Of a stretch of 64,000 bases of DNA, positions 10,978 through 21,343 are shown in pieces (the first letter of the stretch is position 1; each line of letters starts with the position of its first letter). The position numbers and the translations under genes were made by a program. The notes below the pieces were generated by a model that was given only the letters and a program-made list of their open reading frames with translations, ran no database searches and had not been told where the DNA came from. Source of the stretch: Coxiella-like endosymbiont (GTDB lineage: Bacteria; Pseudomonadota; Gammaproteobacteria; Coxiellales; Coxiellaceae); assembly GCF_024730665.1 (NCBI RefSeq), contig NZ_CP084737.1:517501-581500 (forward strand), read 5' to 3'.

Positions 10978-13724
10978 CTAAACCAGCTTCCCATGGCACT
11001 TCTTATACTTCTTACCACTTCCACAAGAGCATAATTCATTCCGCCTAATTTTAGGATAAGTACGCACAAAAGGCTGAGCGGATTGACTTTCAGCAATAGC
11101 AGTGGCGGCATCCACCTTTTCCGTAGATTGTAACATAGCAACTTTTGGATGATGATATTGTAACTCTAATGTTGATTGTTGGTGTAGCCGTTGTTCAACA
11201 GTTTGTGCTTCCGTTGTGATCTCTAATTTTGACAACGCTGCAACCACTTCATATTTAATCCGCTGCAACATTTGGGTAAACAATTCAAAAGACTCTCGTT
11301 TATATTCTTGAGTAGGATTTTTCTGAGCATAACCACGTAAATGAATACCTTGGCGCAAATGATCCATGGCAGCCAGATGTTCTTTCCAATGATGATCCAG
11401 CAATTGTAACATTATCGTTTTTTCAACTCTCCGCATTTCCTTAGGGTCTGCTTTTTCTTCTTTTGCTTTATAAGCTCGAGCAATTTCATTGACGAGATGT
11501 TGATGCAACTTTTCTTCGTGTAATATATCATTTTCCTCAAGCCATTTTGCAATAGGCAACGACAAGCCAAAATCCTCTCGAATTTGTTGTTCCAAACTAG
11601 GTATATCCCACTGCTCCTCTAAACTTTGCGTTGGCACAAACAAACTAACCATTTCAGAAACAGCTTCTTCACGAATCGCTTCGATGGTTAAAGAGATATC
11701 CTCAGATTGCAATAGTTTAAGGCGTTGTTGATAAATTACTCTTCGCTGATCATTTGCGACATCGTCATATTCCAACAGTTGTTTACGAATATCGAAGTTC
11801 ATACTTTCCACTCGACGCTGCGCTTTTTCGATAGCGCGAGTAACCCATTTATGTTCAATAACATCGTCTTCTTTTACACCCAATCGGCGCATTATGTTTG
11901 ACATCCGCTCAGCCGCAAAAATACGCAATAGATTATCTTCCATAGAAAGATAAAATTGTGAAGACCCTGGATCGCCTTGCCGACCAGAACGACCACGCAG
12001 CTGGTTATCAATACGCCGCGACTCATGACGTTCTGTCCCTAACACATGTAAACCACCGGCAGCAATTACTGCGTCATGCCGTTTCTGCCAGTCAATATTT
12101 CGCTTTTTCACTTCCGCTTTATCAGGATGATCTAACTTAGCAAGTTCCGTTTCTAAATTACCGCCCAACATAATATCCGTTCCACGGCCGGCCATATTAG
12201 TTGCAATGGTTATAGCTCCTGGACGTCCAGCTTCTGCAACAATTTTCGCTTCGTGTTCGTGATTTTTTGCATTTAGAACTTCATGTTTTAAATTAACTTT
12301 CTTCAAAAGCTGCGACACAAACTCCGACACCTCAATTGACACCACACCAATCAAAATCGGCTGAGCTTTTTCATGTCGTTTCCTAACTTCATTTACGATC
12401 GCATCAAATTTTACCTTCGCCGTTAGATAGATCTGATCAGGTTCGTCCCGACGAATCATAGGCTTATTTGTTGGAATTACGACGACTTCCAATCCATAGG
12501 TTTTTTGTAACTCAAACGCTTCTGTATCAGCCGTACCTGTCATACCCGATAATTTTTCATAAAGGCGAAAATAATTCTGGAAAGTGATCGTAGCTAATGT
12601 TTGATTTTCTAACTGAACCGATACACCTTCTTTTGCTTCCACAGCCTGATGTAATCCATCTGACCAACGACGACCTGGCATCAAACGTCCGGTGTATTCA
12701 TCGACGATAATTACTTCGTTGTTCCTCACAATATAATGAATGTCTCGACGAAAGAGTGTATGTGCACGCAGAGCCGCATACACATAATGCATCAAAGAAA
12801 TATTCGAAACATCGTATAAACTTTCCCTATCACGCATCAATCCTTGTTTCACCATCAACCTTTCAATGGTTCGATGGCCTTGCTCAGTAAGGTAGACTTG
12901 TCTATTTTTTTCATCTAGGATGTAATCTCCGCGGTTGGCAGGAGACAATTCTTCTTCCTTTTGACCTTTCTCCATCTTTTGTAATTTCAGCAGCGGGATG
13001 AGTTGATTGACTTTGGAATAGAGGTCTGAGGGTTCTTCTGCTTGACCAGAAATAATTAAAGGCGTTCGCGCCTCATCAATTAAGATTGAATCGACTTCGT
13101 CAATAATAGCGTAATGCAGCGTCCTTTGTACCCGTTGCTCTAAGTTGAACACCATATTATCACGCAGATAATCAAAACCAAATTCGTTATTGGTCCCGTA
13201 TGTAACATCTGCTGCATAGGCTACTTGTTTTTCTGAAGGTCCCATCCCGGAAACATTTATTCCCACCGTTAAACCTAAAAATTCATAAATCGGTTTCATC
13301 CATTCGGCATCGCGTTTAGCTAAATAATCATTAACCGTGACGACGTGTACGCCTTTTTCTCTCAGGGCATTTAGGTATGCTGGCATCGTTGAACTCAACG
13401 TTTTTCCTTCTCCAGTGCGCATCTCTGCAATTTTACCACTGTGCAATACAAGACCGCCAATCAATTGAACATCAAAATGACGAAACCCTAGCGTACGTAC
13501 ACTCGCTTCCCGAACCACAGTAAATGCTTCAGGCAATAAGGCGTCTAGTTTTTCCCCCCATGAAGCCGCCTTTTAAATTCGTCGGTCTTATCGCGAAGTT
13601 TCTTATTAGAAAGAACCTTAATTTCAGTCTCTAATGCATTAATTTTAGATATAATTCTGGAATACTCCTTGAGTAATCGCTCATTATGGGTTCCCAGTAT
13701 CTTTTTAATAAAGTTGCCAAGCAT
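10978..13724 (-). CDS. secA: preprotein translocase ATPase SecA, with an N-terminal frameshift
   Basis: Motor ATPase of the Sec export pathway, working at the inner membrane with SecYEG. The open frame (10978-13536) starts at residues equivalent to [11 protein letters not shown]. The missing N-terminus is present in another frame from ATG 13724, beginning [11 protein letters not shown] and including [19 protein letters not shown]. Adding one G to the run of six at 13555-13560 joins them into a 915-residue protein of normal SecA length. Walker A is MRTGEGKT, Walker B IIDEVDS, and the C-terminal zinc motif [14 protein letters not shown] is intact. Without repair the protein lacks about 57 N-terminal residues. 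A TTG codon lies at the start of the open frame. Confidence 0.93.
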
Positions 13725-13771
13725 GGTGGCATTGTATATGATCCATCAATGAAGGGGAATTTCCAGAGAAA

Positions 13772-14095
13772 ATGAAATCAACGCAAACCGAAGACCCTAA
13801 ATCCATCATTCACTACTTTAAAACTGGTTCTCTTAAATTCATTGTGCAAAAAGCAAATCAAATTACTACGCTGAAGAAGATACTTGAAAACCTCCTACCT
13901 TCGGAAATTATACCTTATTGCCAAGTAATGAATATATCCTATAAAACGCTTATTCTCCGATTAGACAACGCCGCTTGGGCTACACGGGTTCGTTATTTAA
14001 TCCCTAATTTAATTGAGGCATTTTCTCAACGAAAAATGCATATCACTTCAATCCAATGTCGAGTTAGGCCAAATACTATCACCTCGCGAGTTTGA
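13772..14095 (+). CDS. dciA: DUF721 protein, DciA-like
   Basis: A 107-residue protein of the DUF721 family, whose founding member DciA loads the replicative helicase DnaB in bacteria without DnaC. The family core is visible: an N-terminal helix region (LKKILENLLPSEI, about 34-46), CQVMNISYKTLILRLDNAAWATRVRYL at about 49-75 with the typical LxLxxxNAAWATxLRxL pattern, then ITSIQCRVRP near the end. It sits on the plus strand between divergent secA and convergent lpxC. That place beside secA/lpxC is also where related gammaproteobacteria carry it. The symbol is based on family and context. Confidence 0.8.
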   Translation: MKSTQTEDPKSIIHYFKTGSLKFIVQKANQITTLKKILENLLPSEIIPYCQVMNISYKTLILRLDNAAWATRVRYLIPNLIEAFSQRKMHITSIQCRVRPNTITSRV

Positions 14096-14211
14096 TTGGA
14101 TGTACAGGGTGATTCAAAAACGACATTAACAAGAAGAGGAGGAGTCCTTTGATTCCTTTTGTTCTTAGCCAGAGAACCTCCTGCTTGAGATGTCACTGTA
14201 GAAATACGTAG

Positions 14212-15123
14212 TCAAACCGCCATCACTGCAGGTGCAAAAGAAAAAGGCAATTCCGAAGAATTTTTAAAGGTCACAATTTCCCATGCATTTTTTTCTGACA
14301 AAAGTCGTTTTAACAATTGGCTATTTAAAGTGTGTCCTGATTTCACTCCGCTAAATGAGCCAATTAAACTATGCCCCAATAAATACAGGTCTCCAATGAC
14401 GTCAAGAATTTTATGTTTGACAAATTCATCAGCATAACGCAAAGCATCTTGATTTAAAATTTTATACTCATCCAACACAATAGCATTGTCTAAGCTGGCT
14501 CCTAAAGCCAAATTATTTTTGCGAATAAATTCATAATCCGATAGGAAACCAAATGTTCGAGCACGCGAAACTTCTTGCACGTAAGAAGTACTCGAAAAAT
14601 CAAGTACCGCATTTTGATTATGTTCGTCAAATAATGGGTGATCGAAATCAAGGTTGAAACTGATCTTAAATCCGTTATAAGGTTCGACTATCACACTTTT
14701 ATCATTTTCTTCAATTTTAATTTTGCGTTTTATGCGAATAAATTCCTTCGGTGCGTTCTGTTCTTCAATGCCCGCGGACTGAATTAAAAATATAAAAGGA
14801 CCCGCACTGCCATCCATAATTGGCAATTCAGGTGACGTGAGGTCCACGTAAAGATTATCAATGCCAACACCACCTAAAGCTGATAGCAAGTGTTCAACGG
14901 TTGCAATACGAACATCACCTTTCGCTAAGCAAGTCGATAAACTGGTGTCGCCAATGTAGTTAGCATGAGCAGGAATTTCAACAACAGGATCCAAATCCGT
15001 TCGACAAAAAATAATACCCGTATTAGGAAGGGCAGGACGTAATGTCAAATAAACTTTTTCTCCGGTATGAACGCCAACACCTGTGGCTCTAACCACATTT
15101 TTTAAAGTTCTCTGTCTAATCAT
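14212..15123 (-). CDS. lpxC: UDP-3-O-acyl-N-acetylglucosamine deacetylase
   Basis: Zinc enzyme for the committed step of lipid A synthesis in the cytoplasm. The 303 residues match the family. Zinc-site motifs are seen as [10 protein letters not shown] (about 76-85) and [15 protein letters not shown] (about 236-250, His and Asp ligands). [18 protein letters not shown], near 251-268, holds the catalytic His. DGSAGPF near 105 is also conserved. It lies immediately downstream of ftsZ, as in many gammaproteobacteria. The gap of 92 bp may hold its own promoter. The gene is intact, so the cell probably still makes lipid A. Confidence 0.96.
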   Translation of the reverse strand: MIRQRTLKNVVRATGVGVHTGEKVYLTLRPALPNTGIIFCRTDLDPVVEIPAHANYIGDTSLSTCLAKGDVRIATVEHLLSALGGVGIDNLYVDLTSPELPIMDGSAGPFIFLIQSAGIEEQNAPKEFIRIKRKIKIEENDKSVIVEPYNGFKISFNLDFDHPLFDEHNQNAVLDFSSTSYVQEVSRARTFGFLSDYEFIRKNNLALGASLDNAIVLDEYKILNQDALRYADEFVKHKILDVIGDLYLLGHSLIGSFSGVKSGHTLNSQLLKRLLSEKNAWEIVTFKNSSELPFSFAPAVMAV

Positions 15124-15215
15124 TAAATCAATCCCTTATTTCAATCCCTTACTGAAAAATGAGGCGCATTCTAACACATCCTTTTTGCAACAGTTAGTCA
15201 TTTTTTGAGATAGTC

Positions 15216-16370
15216 TCAATCTCCCTGGTGACGCAGAAAAGACGGAATATCAAGATACTTAAAATCCTGATCACGTTGTTCTTCCGAATCTAAATTTCGT
15301 TTGACGGGCTCCTGATTTCGCAGGTAAGTAGGTCGATCAAGTTGATAGTAATCCACTGTCCCATCATTTTTTGTACCTTTTGCAGGTTTTGGAAGTACAG
15401 AGGCACCATTGCTATTAGTTCCAAGTCCAGTAACAACCACTGTCACACGCAATTCATCACTCATTTCTGGATTAATTACCGTCCCCACTACCACAGAAGC
15501 ATTTTCTGAAGAAAATGCTTTCACTGCCCCACCAACTTGCTCAAACTCACCGATAGAGAGATCCATGCCTGCAGTAATGTTAACTAGTACTCCCCGAGCG
15601 CCTGTAAAATCCACGTCTTCTAGTAATGGACTCGCAATTGCCGCTTCCGCTGCTTCCCGAGCTCGGTTCTCGCCGCTGCTTATACCTGTTCCCATCATAG
15701 CCATTCCCATTTCCGACATTACGGTTCGTACGTCAGCAAAATCAACATTAATCAATCCAGGACGAGTGATGAGATCTGCAATCCCTTGAACCGCACCTAA
15801 CAACACGTTATTAGCCGCCTTAAAAGCATTCAATAATGTGATATTTTTACCGAGCACACTCAACAATTTATTATTAGGAATAGTAATTAGAGAATCGACA
15901 TAACTCGTTAACGCTCTAATACCTTCCTCAGCGACCTCCATTCGTTTTTTACCCTCAAAGATGAAAGGCTTAGTCACTATTGCCACAGTTAAAATACCCA
16001 TTTCTTTCGCCACTTCAGCAAAAACAGGGGCAGCCCCTGTGCCGGTACCTCCTCCCATCCCCGCAGTTAAAAACACCATATCCGTTCCTTCAAGTACTTC
16101 ACGAATGCGGTCTCGCGCCTCTTCAGCCGCTTGACGGCCAACATGAGGATCTGCGCCTGCTCCCAATCCTTTTGTGATTTCATCCCCAAGCTGCAAGATG
16201 GTTCGTGCGCTTGAACGACTTAGGGCTTGCGCATCGGTGTTAGCAGAAACAAATTCAACACCATCAATGCTTTCAGTCATCATATGTTCAATCGCGTTAC
16301 CCCCACCACCACCGATGCCGATCACCTTTATTTGGGCATTTTGAGGCGACGTTTCACCAAGCTCAAACAT
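15216..16370 (-). CDS. ftsZ: cell division protein FtsZ
   Basis: Tubulin-like GTPase that forms the Z-ring. The N-terminal GTP-binding segment is [14 protein letters not shown] and the tubulin signature is [11 protein letters not shown] (about 107-117). The T7-loop region is [12 protein letters not shown], with the catalytic Asp (about 210-221). After a short linker, the C-terminal conserved peptide [13 protein letters not shown] ends the protein, so the FtsA/ZipA contact site is kept. The 384 residues are normal. ftsA ends 16 bp upstream, so the two are co-transcribed. Confidence 0.97.
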   Translation of the reverse strand: MFELGETSPQNAQIKVIGIGGGGGNAIEHMMTESIDGVEFVSANTDAQALSRSSARTILQLGDEITKGLGAGADPHVGRQAAEEARDRIREVLEGTDMVFLTAGMGGGTGTGAAPVFAEVAKEMGILTVAIVTKPFIFEGKKRMEVAEEGIRALTSYVDSLITIPNNKLLSVLGKNITLLNAFKAANNVLLGAVQGIADLITRPGLINVDFADVRTVMSEMGMAMMGTGISSGENRAREAAEAAIASPLLEDVDFTGARGVLVNITAGMDLSIGEFEQVGGAVKAFSSENASVVVGTVINPEMSDELRVTVVVTGLGTNSNGASVLPKPAKGTKNDGTVDYYQLDRPTYLRNQEPVKRNLDSEEQRDQDFKYLDIPSFLRHQGD

Positions 16371-16386
16371 ATAAAACTCTCCTAAT

Positions 16387-17619
16387 TTAAAAATTTCCTT
16401 GAAACCAGCTCTTCATTCTCTGCCATAAACTTATTCTCTGTTCTAAATCAAACATAAATCGACCACTGCTCTGGTTTTGGTGTCCATGAATCAATAATCC
16501 TACTGCTGTTGCGTAAATTGGATTCTCACGGACGTCCACTAAACCGTTTACATATTGCGGCAGCCCCAATCGAACAGGCATTTGAAAGATATGCTCGGCT
16601 AATTCAATACAACCTGGGGCACGCGAAGCCCCGCCTGTTAATACAATTCCTGACGAAATTAAATCTTTAAAACTGCTGCGACGCAATTCCGACAACACAA
16701 GTTCGAACAATTCTTTGTAACGCGCGGCAACCACTTGTGCCAATGCTATTTTTTGTACTTGCTTTGATGGGCGTCTAGTAATACTTGGCACTTGGATGGT
16801 TTCTTCCGCGTTTACTTCTTGCGGCAAAGCAGACGCATATTTAATTTTGATTTGTTCCGCATATTGTGTAGGAGTTCTAAGCGCCACTGCAATATCGTTG
16901 GTTACATGATCGCCCGCGATTGGAATAACGTGCGTGTGACGAATCGCTCCTTCTGTAAAAATAGCGATGTCAGTGGTACCACCACCAATATCCACCATGC
17001 ACACACCTAATTCTTTTTCGTCATCAGTTAAAACCGAATGGCTAGAAGCGAGCTGCTCTAGAACAATATCACCGACTTGCAATCCGCAACGGCGCACACA
17101 TTTAGTTATATTTTGCGCAGCACTAACGGCTCCCGTAACGATATGTATTTTAGCTTCTAATCGTACACCGGACATGCCAACAGGCTCACGAACACCTTCT
17201 TGATTATCGATAATAAATTCTTGGGGCAAAATATGAAGTATCTTTTGATCAGCTGGGATAACTACAGCTTTCGCAGCATCGATAACACGATTTACATCGG
17301 ACTTATTTACTTCTCGGTCTCGAATCGCGACAATGCCATGAGAATTTAAACTTCGAATATGGCTGCCTGCAATACCCGTATAAGCAGAACGGATATCACA
17401 CTCAGCCATAAATTCCGCCTCTTCAATCGCGCGTTGGATCGATTGAACGGTCAACTCGATATTGACAACCACACCACGTTTTAATCCGCGTGACGCATGC
17501 GTGCCAAAGCCAATAACCTCAATTTGGTTATCTCGACTGACTTCACCGACCAACGCTGCAATCTTGCTAGTGCCAATATCCAATGCAACGATAAGATTTT
17601 TATCTGGATTTTTCGGCAT
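16387..17619 (-). CDS. ftsA: cell division protein FtsA
   Basis: Actin-like ATPase that tethers FtsZ to the membrane. VALDIGTSKIAALVGEV near the N-terminus is the phosphate-1 loop, MVDIGGGTTDIAIF at about 206-219 phosphate-2, and GIVLTGGASRAPG the adenosine motif. The C-terminal amphipathic helix that binds the membrane is present (SLWQRMKSWFQGNF). The start is placed at ATG 17619 (MPKNPDKN), giving 410 residues. AGGGAG lies about 12 nt upstream. An in-frame ATG at 17643 is less likely. Upstream is 1.2 kb without genes, unusual for ftsA, which normally overlaps or abuts ftsQ. Confidence 0.96.
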   Translation of the reverse strand: MPKNPDKNLIVALDIGTSKIAALVGEVSRDNQIEVIGFGTHASRGLKRGVVVNIELTVQSIQRAIEEAEFMAECDIRSAYTGIAGSHIRSLNSHGIVAIRDREVNKSDVNRVIDAAKAVVIPADQKILHILPQEFIIDNQEGVREPVGMSGVRLEAKIHIVTGAVSAAQNITKCVRRCGLQVGDIVLEQLASSHSVLTDDEKELGVCMVDIGGGTTDIAIFTEGAIRHTHVIPIAGDHVTNDIAVALRTPTQYAEQIKIKYASALPQEVNAEETIQVPSITRRPSKQVQKIALAQVVAARYKELFELVLSELRRSSFKDLISSGIVLTGGASRAPGCIELAEHIFQMPVRLGLPQYVNGLVDVRENPIYATAVGLLIHGHQNQSSGRFMFDLEQRISLWQRMKSWFQGNF

Positions 17620-18818
17620 AGTTGCCAAATTCTCCCTGTGCACAACACCGCATCGATTGTTAAATCATCAGTATAAGTGATTAATCTTGAAATCACTATA
17701 AAAAAATTCTCTCATATTTAACGCTCCTTAATATTATTTAATACTTTTATAGAATATTTGATCCATCAATGAATTGAAAAATAAATTCGATTCTAACTTA
17801 AAGATACGTGCTAACTACTACTCAGGCGATCACACAAAATCGCTTCCATCCACGAACCCAGCTTTAATTATTAAGGTACTCAATTGGAGGAACTCCTTAT
17901 TGGAACTGCGCACCATTTACTCAGAAAACAAGATCTCACTCGAACGTTTATTTCAGTTTTAATAGAACTAATTGATTTTTAAAATAAATAGTCATTTGAA
18001 AGCATAGATCGTTATCATTTAAATTCTTCCTCAATGTTTTATCAATTATCAATTATTATTTACTTCTTAAATTAATCGTCTTTTCTTAATCTTAGTTAAT
18101 ACTCTTTTTGCAATCAATCATATTTTTGCAACACCGTATCAAAAAATGATTGGTAAATTAAACTTCTATTTTTCACATTAAAATATTTCTCCCCTTATAT
18201 CCCAAAATATGCACTTGGCCTATTAGCCTTTCACTATTCAGTTATTGCAAAAGCAAAAAGATGACATAATAAGCGTGGTTATTTTACGACATTTTTCAAC
18301 ATATTGCTGACATCTGGAAGCAATAGATCATACTTCATGAATCTTTACCAATTATTCTCTGACAATTAAAGGCGATCATTTTATGCAGGGCGTATCTCGT
18401 ACATCACAGACAAACACCACAAATGTCAATATTGGGCATCAGAAAAAGTAATCATAACCATAATAGAGTAGTTGCTCATGATAAGACGTTTGCCCAATAG
18501 TAAAGCGCGATCTTAAGCCACATACGGTATGATGTACATAAGACCAAAAAATAGATGATAGACAGCCATACCACGATTAACCTAATCGATAGAATCATAA
18601 ACTAGTATGCTACTTCTTACAGATCCCTATAAATAAAATTGACTAAACCCACAGTAGTGACTGCTAATCTTTGTCAAACAGAACAAAGTGGATTAAACCC
18701 CTCCCTTGCCTGGCAAATCTCTTTCTTCAGTAGTTGTATTTTGCATTACAGGTACCTCTAGAAAGCAATTCTATTTAAGTCATTTCAGCTTTTGTGAGAA
18801 TGGAATAAAACTTTTATT
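17620..18818. other. gene desert inside the dcw cluster
   Basis: About 1.2 kb between ftsA and the class IV aminotransferase gene. The sequence is AT-rich with one 62-codon plus-strand ORF (17774-17962) that resembles nothing I know. A promoter for ftsA-ftsZ must lie in the right-hand part or in the aminotransferase gene. No strong -35/-10 pair could be chosen. Confidence 0.5.
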
Positions 18819-19664
18819 CTAATTTTTATTTTTATATGATCGATAATGTTTTAAAACCTGTTTTGTTAATATGGCTTGTGTCCCCGTTAACAGAGGATGT
18901 TTATTGATCTTCGAAAATGATTGTATTTCTAACAGACTGTTTGTTTGAAAAATTTCCGTTGCAGAAAAAAGATCTTCGGGATACAAAGTGCTCTCTATTA
19001 TTTTACCGCCTTTTTCCTGAATAGCGTTAAAAATAACTTGTCGTATAATGCCAGGTAAAATACCATCGGCCTTCTTTGGTGTAAACACTTCTCTATTAAT
19101 CACTACGAATATGTTACCAATACTTGTTTCAGTAACAGCGCCTTTTGTATTAAGCATAATCCCCTCATTATATCCTTGCGACACTGCCTGTTGTCTTGCA
19201 AGAATAGATTCTAAATAATTCAGTGTCTTAATTTGAGTAAGAATAGAAAATTCATTTCTTTTAATTGTTGTAATACATACAGTCGGCTGAATAGCTGGCC
19301 GATGATAAGAGGCTGCTGTGATAATTAATGTTGGAGAAGCTGTCTCTGAAATACCAATTCCTCTTCCTTCTTCCAGACGACCCCTGGTTAATGTCATTCT
19401 TATTGCTATATCACCATCTAATTTATTAATGTCTACTATTTGTTGGCATTTCTTCTTAAGATTTTCTAAGGAGAACTTAAAGGGGATAAGTAATTTAACT
19501 GTTGATTCGAAAAACCTCTTATAATGAGCTTCGAAGAACAGCAACTTGCCATTTTCCGATTTAATCGTTTCAAATAATCCATCCCCCAATAATAGCCCCC
19601 GATCATTCCACAAAATTATAGGAAACTCATCAAAAACAACATTATCATTTACAATAATTTTCAT
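18819..19664 (-). CDS. class IV PLP aminotransferase, aminodeoxychorismate lyase-like
   Basis: A 281-residue fold-type IV PLP enzyme. Family marks are NDRGLLLGDGLFETIK at about 19-34, then IKTLNYLESILARQQA (about 144-159), which supplies the PLP lysine. After this come GYNEGIMLNTKGAVTETSIGNIF, with the Glu that contacts the PLP ring nitrogen, LPGIIRQ and FQTNSLLEI. LF-ETIK near the start and TNSL near the end favour 4-amino-4-deoxychorismate lyase (PabC, p-aminobenzoate for folate) over branched-chain or D-amino acid aminotransferase, but motifs alone do not settle it. It is intact, downstream of ftsQ by 58 bp and inside the division cluster, an odd place for it. Confidence 0.75.
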   Translation of the reverse strand: MKIIVNDNVVFDEFPIILWNDRGLLLGDGLFETIKSENGKLLFFEAHYKRFFESTVKLLIPFKFSLENLKKKCQQIVDINKLDGDIAIRMTLTRGRLEEGRGIGISETASPTLIITAASYHRPAIQPTVCITTIKRNEFSILTQIKTLNYLESILARQQAVSQGYNEGIMLNTKGAVTETSIGNIFVVINREVFTPKKADGILPGIIRQVIFNAIQEKGGKIIESTLYPEDLFSATEIFQTNSLLEIQSFSKINKHPLLTGTQAILTKQVLKHYRSYKNKN

Positions 19665-19722
19665 AACTCTAAATTTTATATATGCACTATTTAATTCAAT
19701 TTACTCTTCATTTCGATTCTTT

Positions 19723-20442
19723 CTACTGAATCGCAAGCCCATTCGGGTAACGGAGATCAATGCGGTTGACTTGATTTGTGTGGGAGCTGATAACCTTGGG
19801 GTAAAGGTGAACCAGTTGTGCAAAACGTTGATCAATGTTTTCCCGCCCGAGGTATACTTTGACATGCGCATTTAACGTTAGAGACCAGGTATGCCGATTC
19901 GTGAGGGTTAAAGCAGTAATAAAGACATGGAGCGGTGTTAATTCCTGACTGAAATGTTGAAAGCGTTTTAAAATAAGGAAAGCACTATCATAAGGGCCTT
20001 GCAAGTGGGGAAAATTTTTAGGAAAGTTATCGGAAGGTGGTGTAAATACTTTACATTCCGCAGTTATCAATTCATTATTATTCCACCGTGCAATTGGTTG
20101 TTGTTCTTGAATTGCAACTTCCAGTTTATTAGGCCAAACTCGCCGTAAAGAGACGCTATCAACCCACGACAGCGACAGCAATGCTGATCGCAACTTTGCA
20201 GCATTTAGCGAAAAAAAACCACCACCCACATGCTCAGTAATGATATCTTTTAAAGTCGTTATTTTAATATGATTTCCATTTTCTGATATTTTTATTTTTT
20301 GGAAAGGCAGTGTTTTTGGATTGTATAATACAATGATTAATAATAAAAAAGAAATTAAAATCATAATTACTAATCCTGTAGAAAGTACTTTCCGTATGAA
20401 ACTTAGCCATGCGTATTGCTGTTTTTTTTTATGCCGTCTCAT
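19723..20442 (-). CDS. ftsQ: cell division protein FtsQ
   Basis: Bitopic divisome protein linking FtsA/FtsK to FtsB-FtsL. A basic cytoplasmic start (MRRHKKKQQ) is followed by one membrane segment (about residues 24-45). The POTRA domain begins FQKIKISENGNHI and continues with the FtsQ-type run SWVDSVSLRRVWPNKLEVAIQEQQPIARW at about 92-120. ATG 20442 is chosen over 20460 because of the basic start. It overlaps the end of murB by 14 nt. The codons at residues 5-7 contain an unbroken run of nine A, and another run of eight is intact, which matters for judging the frameshifts elsewhere. No ddl gene lies between murB and ftsQ. Confidence 0.93.
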   Translation of the reverse strand: MRRHKKKQQYAWLSFIRKVLSTGLVIMILISFLLLIIVLYNPKTLPFQKIKISENGNHIKITTLKDIITEHVGGGFFSLNAAKLRSALLSLSWVDSVSLRRVWPNKLEVAIQEQQPIARWNNNELITAECKVFTPPSDNFPKNFPHLQGPYDSAFLILKRFQHFSQELTPLHVFITALTLTNRHTWSLTLNAHVKVYLGRENIDQRFAQLVHLYPKVISSHTNQVNRIDLRYPNGLAIQ

Positions 20443-21343
20443 AATCACATCCAATAACATGTACTTCTTTTATCAGTCGAACACCATGAACTCTATACAC
20501 GCGATCTGCAACATGACAAATCAAACGTTCAATATCAGCCGCTTTTGCATCACCTTTATTTAAAATAAAATTAGCATGTTTTTTAGAAACTTCCGCATTC
20601 CCTATTCGAGTTTCTTTCAAACCTGCCAAATCGATTAATCGCGCTGCATGATCGCCTGGAGGATTCCGAAATACAGAACCACAACTATAAGTTCCGATAG
20701 GTTGTGAAATATTTCTTTTTTGAGCAAAATGTTAATGGCTTCTTTTTCCTTAACAGCATTCCCCTGATTAAAACAAAAATAACCTGCCACAAAAAATTGA
20801 TTATTTAATCCCTCAATTTGACGGTATTGAATTTTAAATTCATCCGGAATTCTTTCATATAATTCACCACATTGATTGATAGTTTCAACACGCACGACAT
20901 AGCGCCATGTTTCGCCCCCAAAAGCACCGGCATTCATCGCCAATGCACCTCCTACTGTCCCTGGAATTCCTGCAAAAAAAGCGCCCCCTCTAATCTATGA
21001 CTCGTACAAAATCTCGCTAATTTAGCGCAGGTCACGCCCGCTTCTGCACGAATAATTATTTTTCCAGCCTCTTTATTGTACAACTTCATTTCTTTTAATC
21101 GATTAAGCGTCAAAATAACCGTACCCGCTATGCCACCATCTCGAATTAAAACATTACTTCCTAATCCTAACCACGTTAACGGCTCATATTGCGGTAATTG
21201 GTCAAGAAAATTTTTTAAATCAGCTAAATCAGCAGGTCGATAAAATCGCTCAGCGTCTCCTCCCACACGCCATGAGCTGTAACGTGCCAAATTATGATCA
21301 TAAAATAAATCACCTCGTAAATGATTAAACTTTTTTGAGTCAT
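20429..21343 (-). pseudogene. murB: UDP-N-acetylenolpyruvoylglucosamine reductase, three frameshifts
   Basis: MurB is the flavin reductase making UDP-MurNAc. All parts are present but in different frames: SSWRVGGDAERFYRPADL and LGLGSNVLIRDGG (FAD-binding) are fused to murC. AMNAGAFGGETWRYV and YRQIEG follow in a second frame, then KETRIGNAEVSKKHANF with the catalytic-site region in a third. Breaks are at 21331-21336 (six A on the coding strand, seven needed), 20974-20980 (seven T, eight needed) and 20716-20721 (six A, seven needed). Restoring them gives 305 residues with SCGSVFRNP and PGTVGGALAMNAG, the family's normal length. As written it cannot make MurB without frameshifting. Confidence 0.9.

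Noticed and set aside
15409-15789. 126-codon ORF on the plus strand within ftsZ
   Set aside because: Antisense shadow of the clearly real ftsZ frame; no ribosome site or family match.
13739-17773. Same 15-mer TGATCCATCAATGAA at 13739-13753 and 17759-17773
   Set aside because: Could be a shared regulatory site, but in 64 kb of AT-rich DNA a repeated 15-mer is expected by chance, and the flanks differ.
17774-17962. 62-codon ORF upstream of ftsA
   Set aside because: Begins with TTG, no ribosome site, no resemblance to any family.
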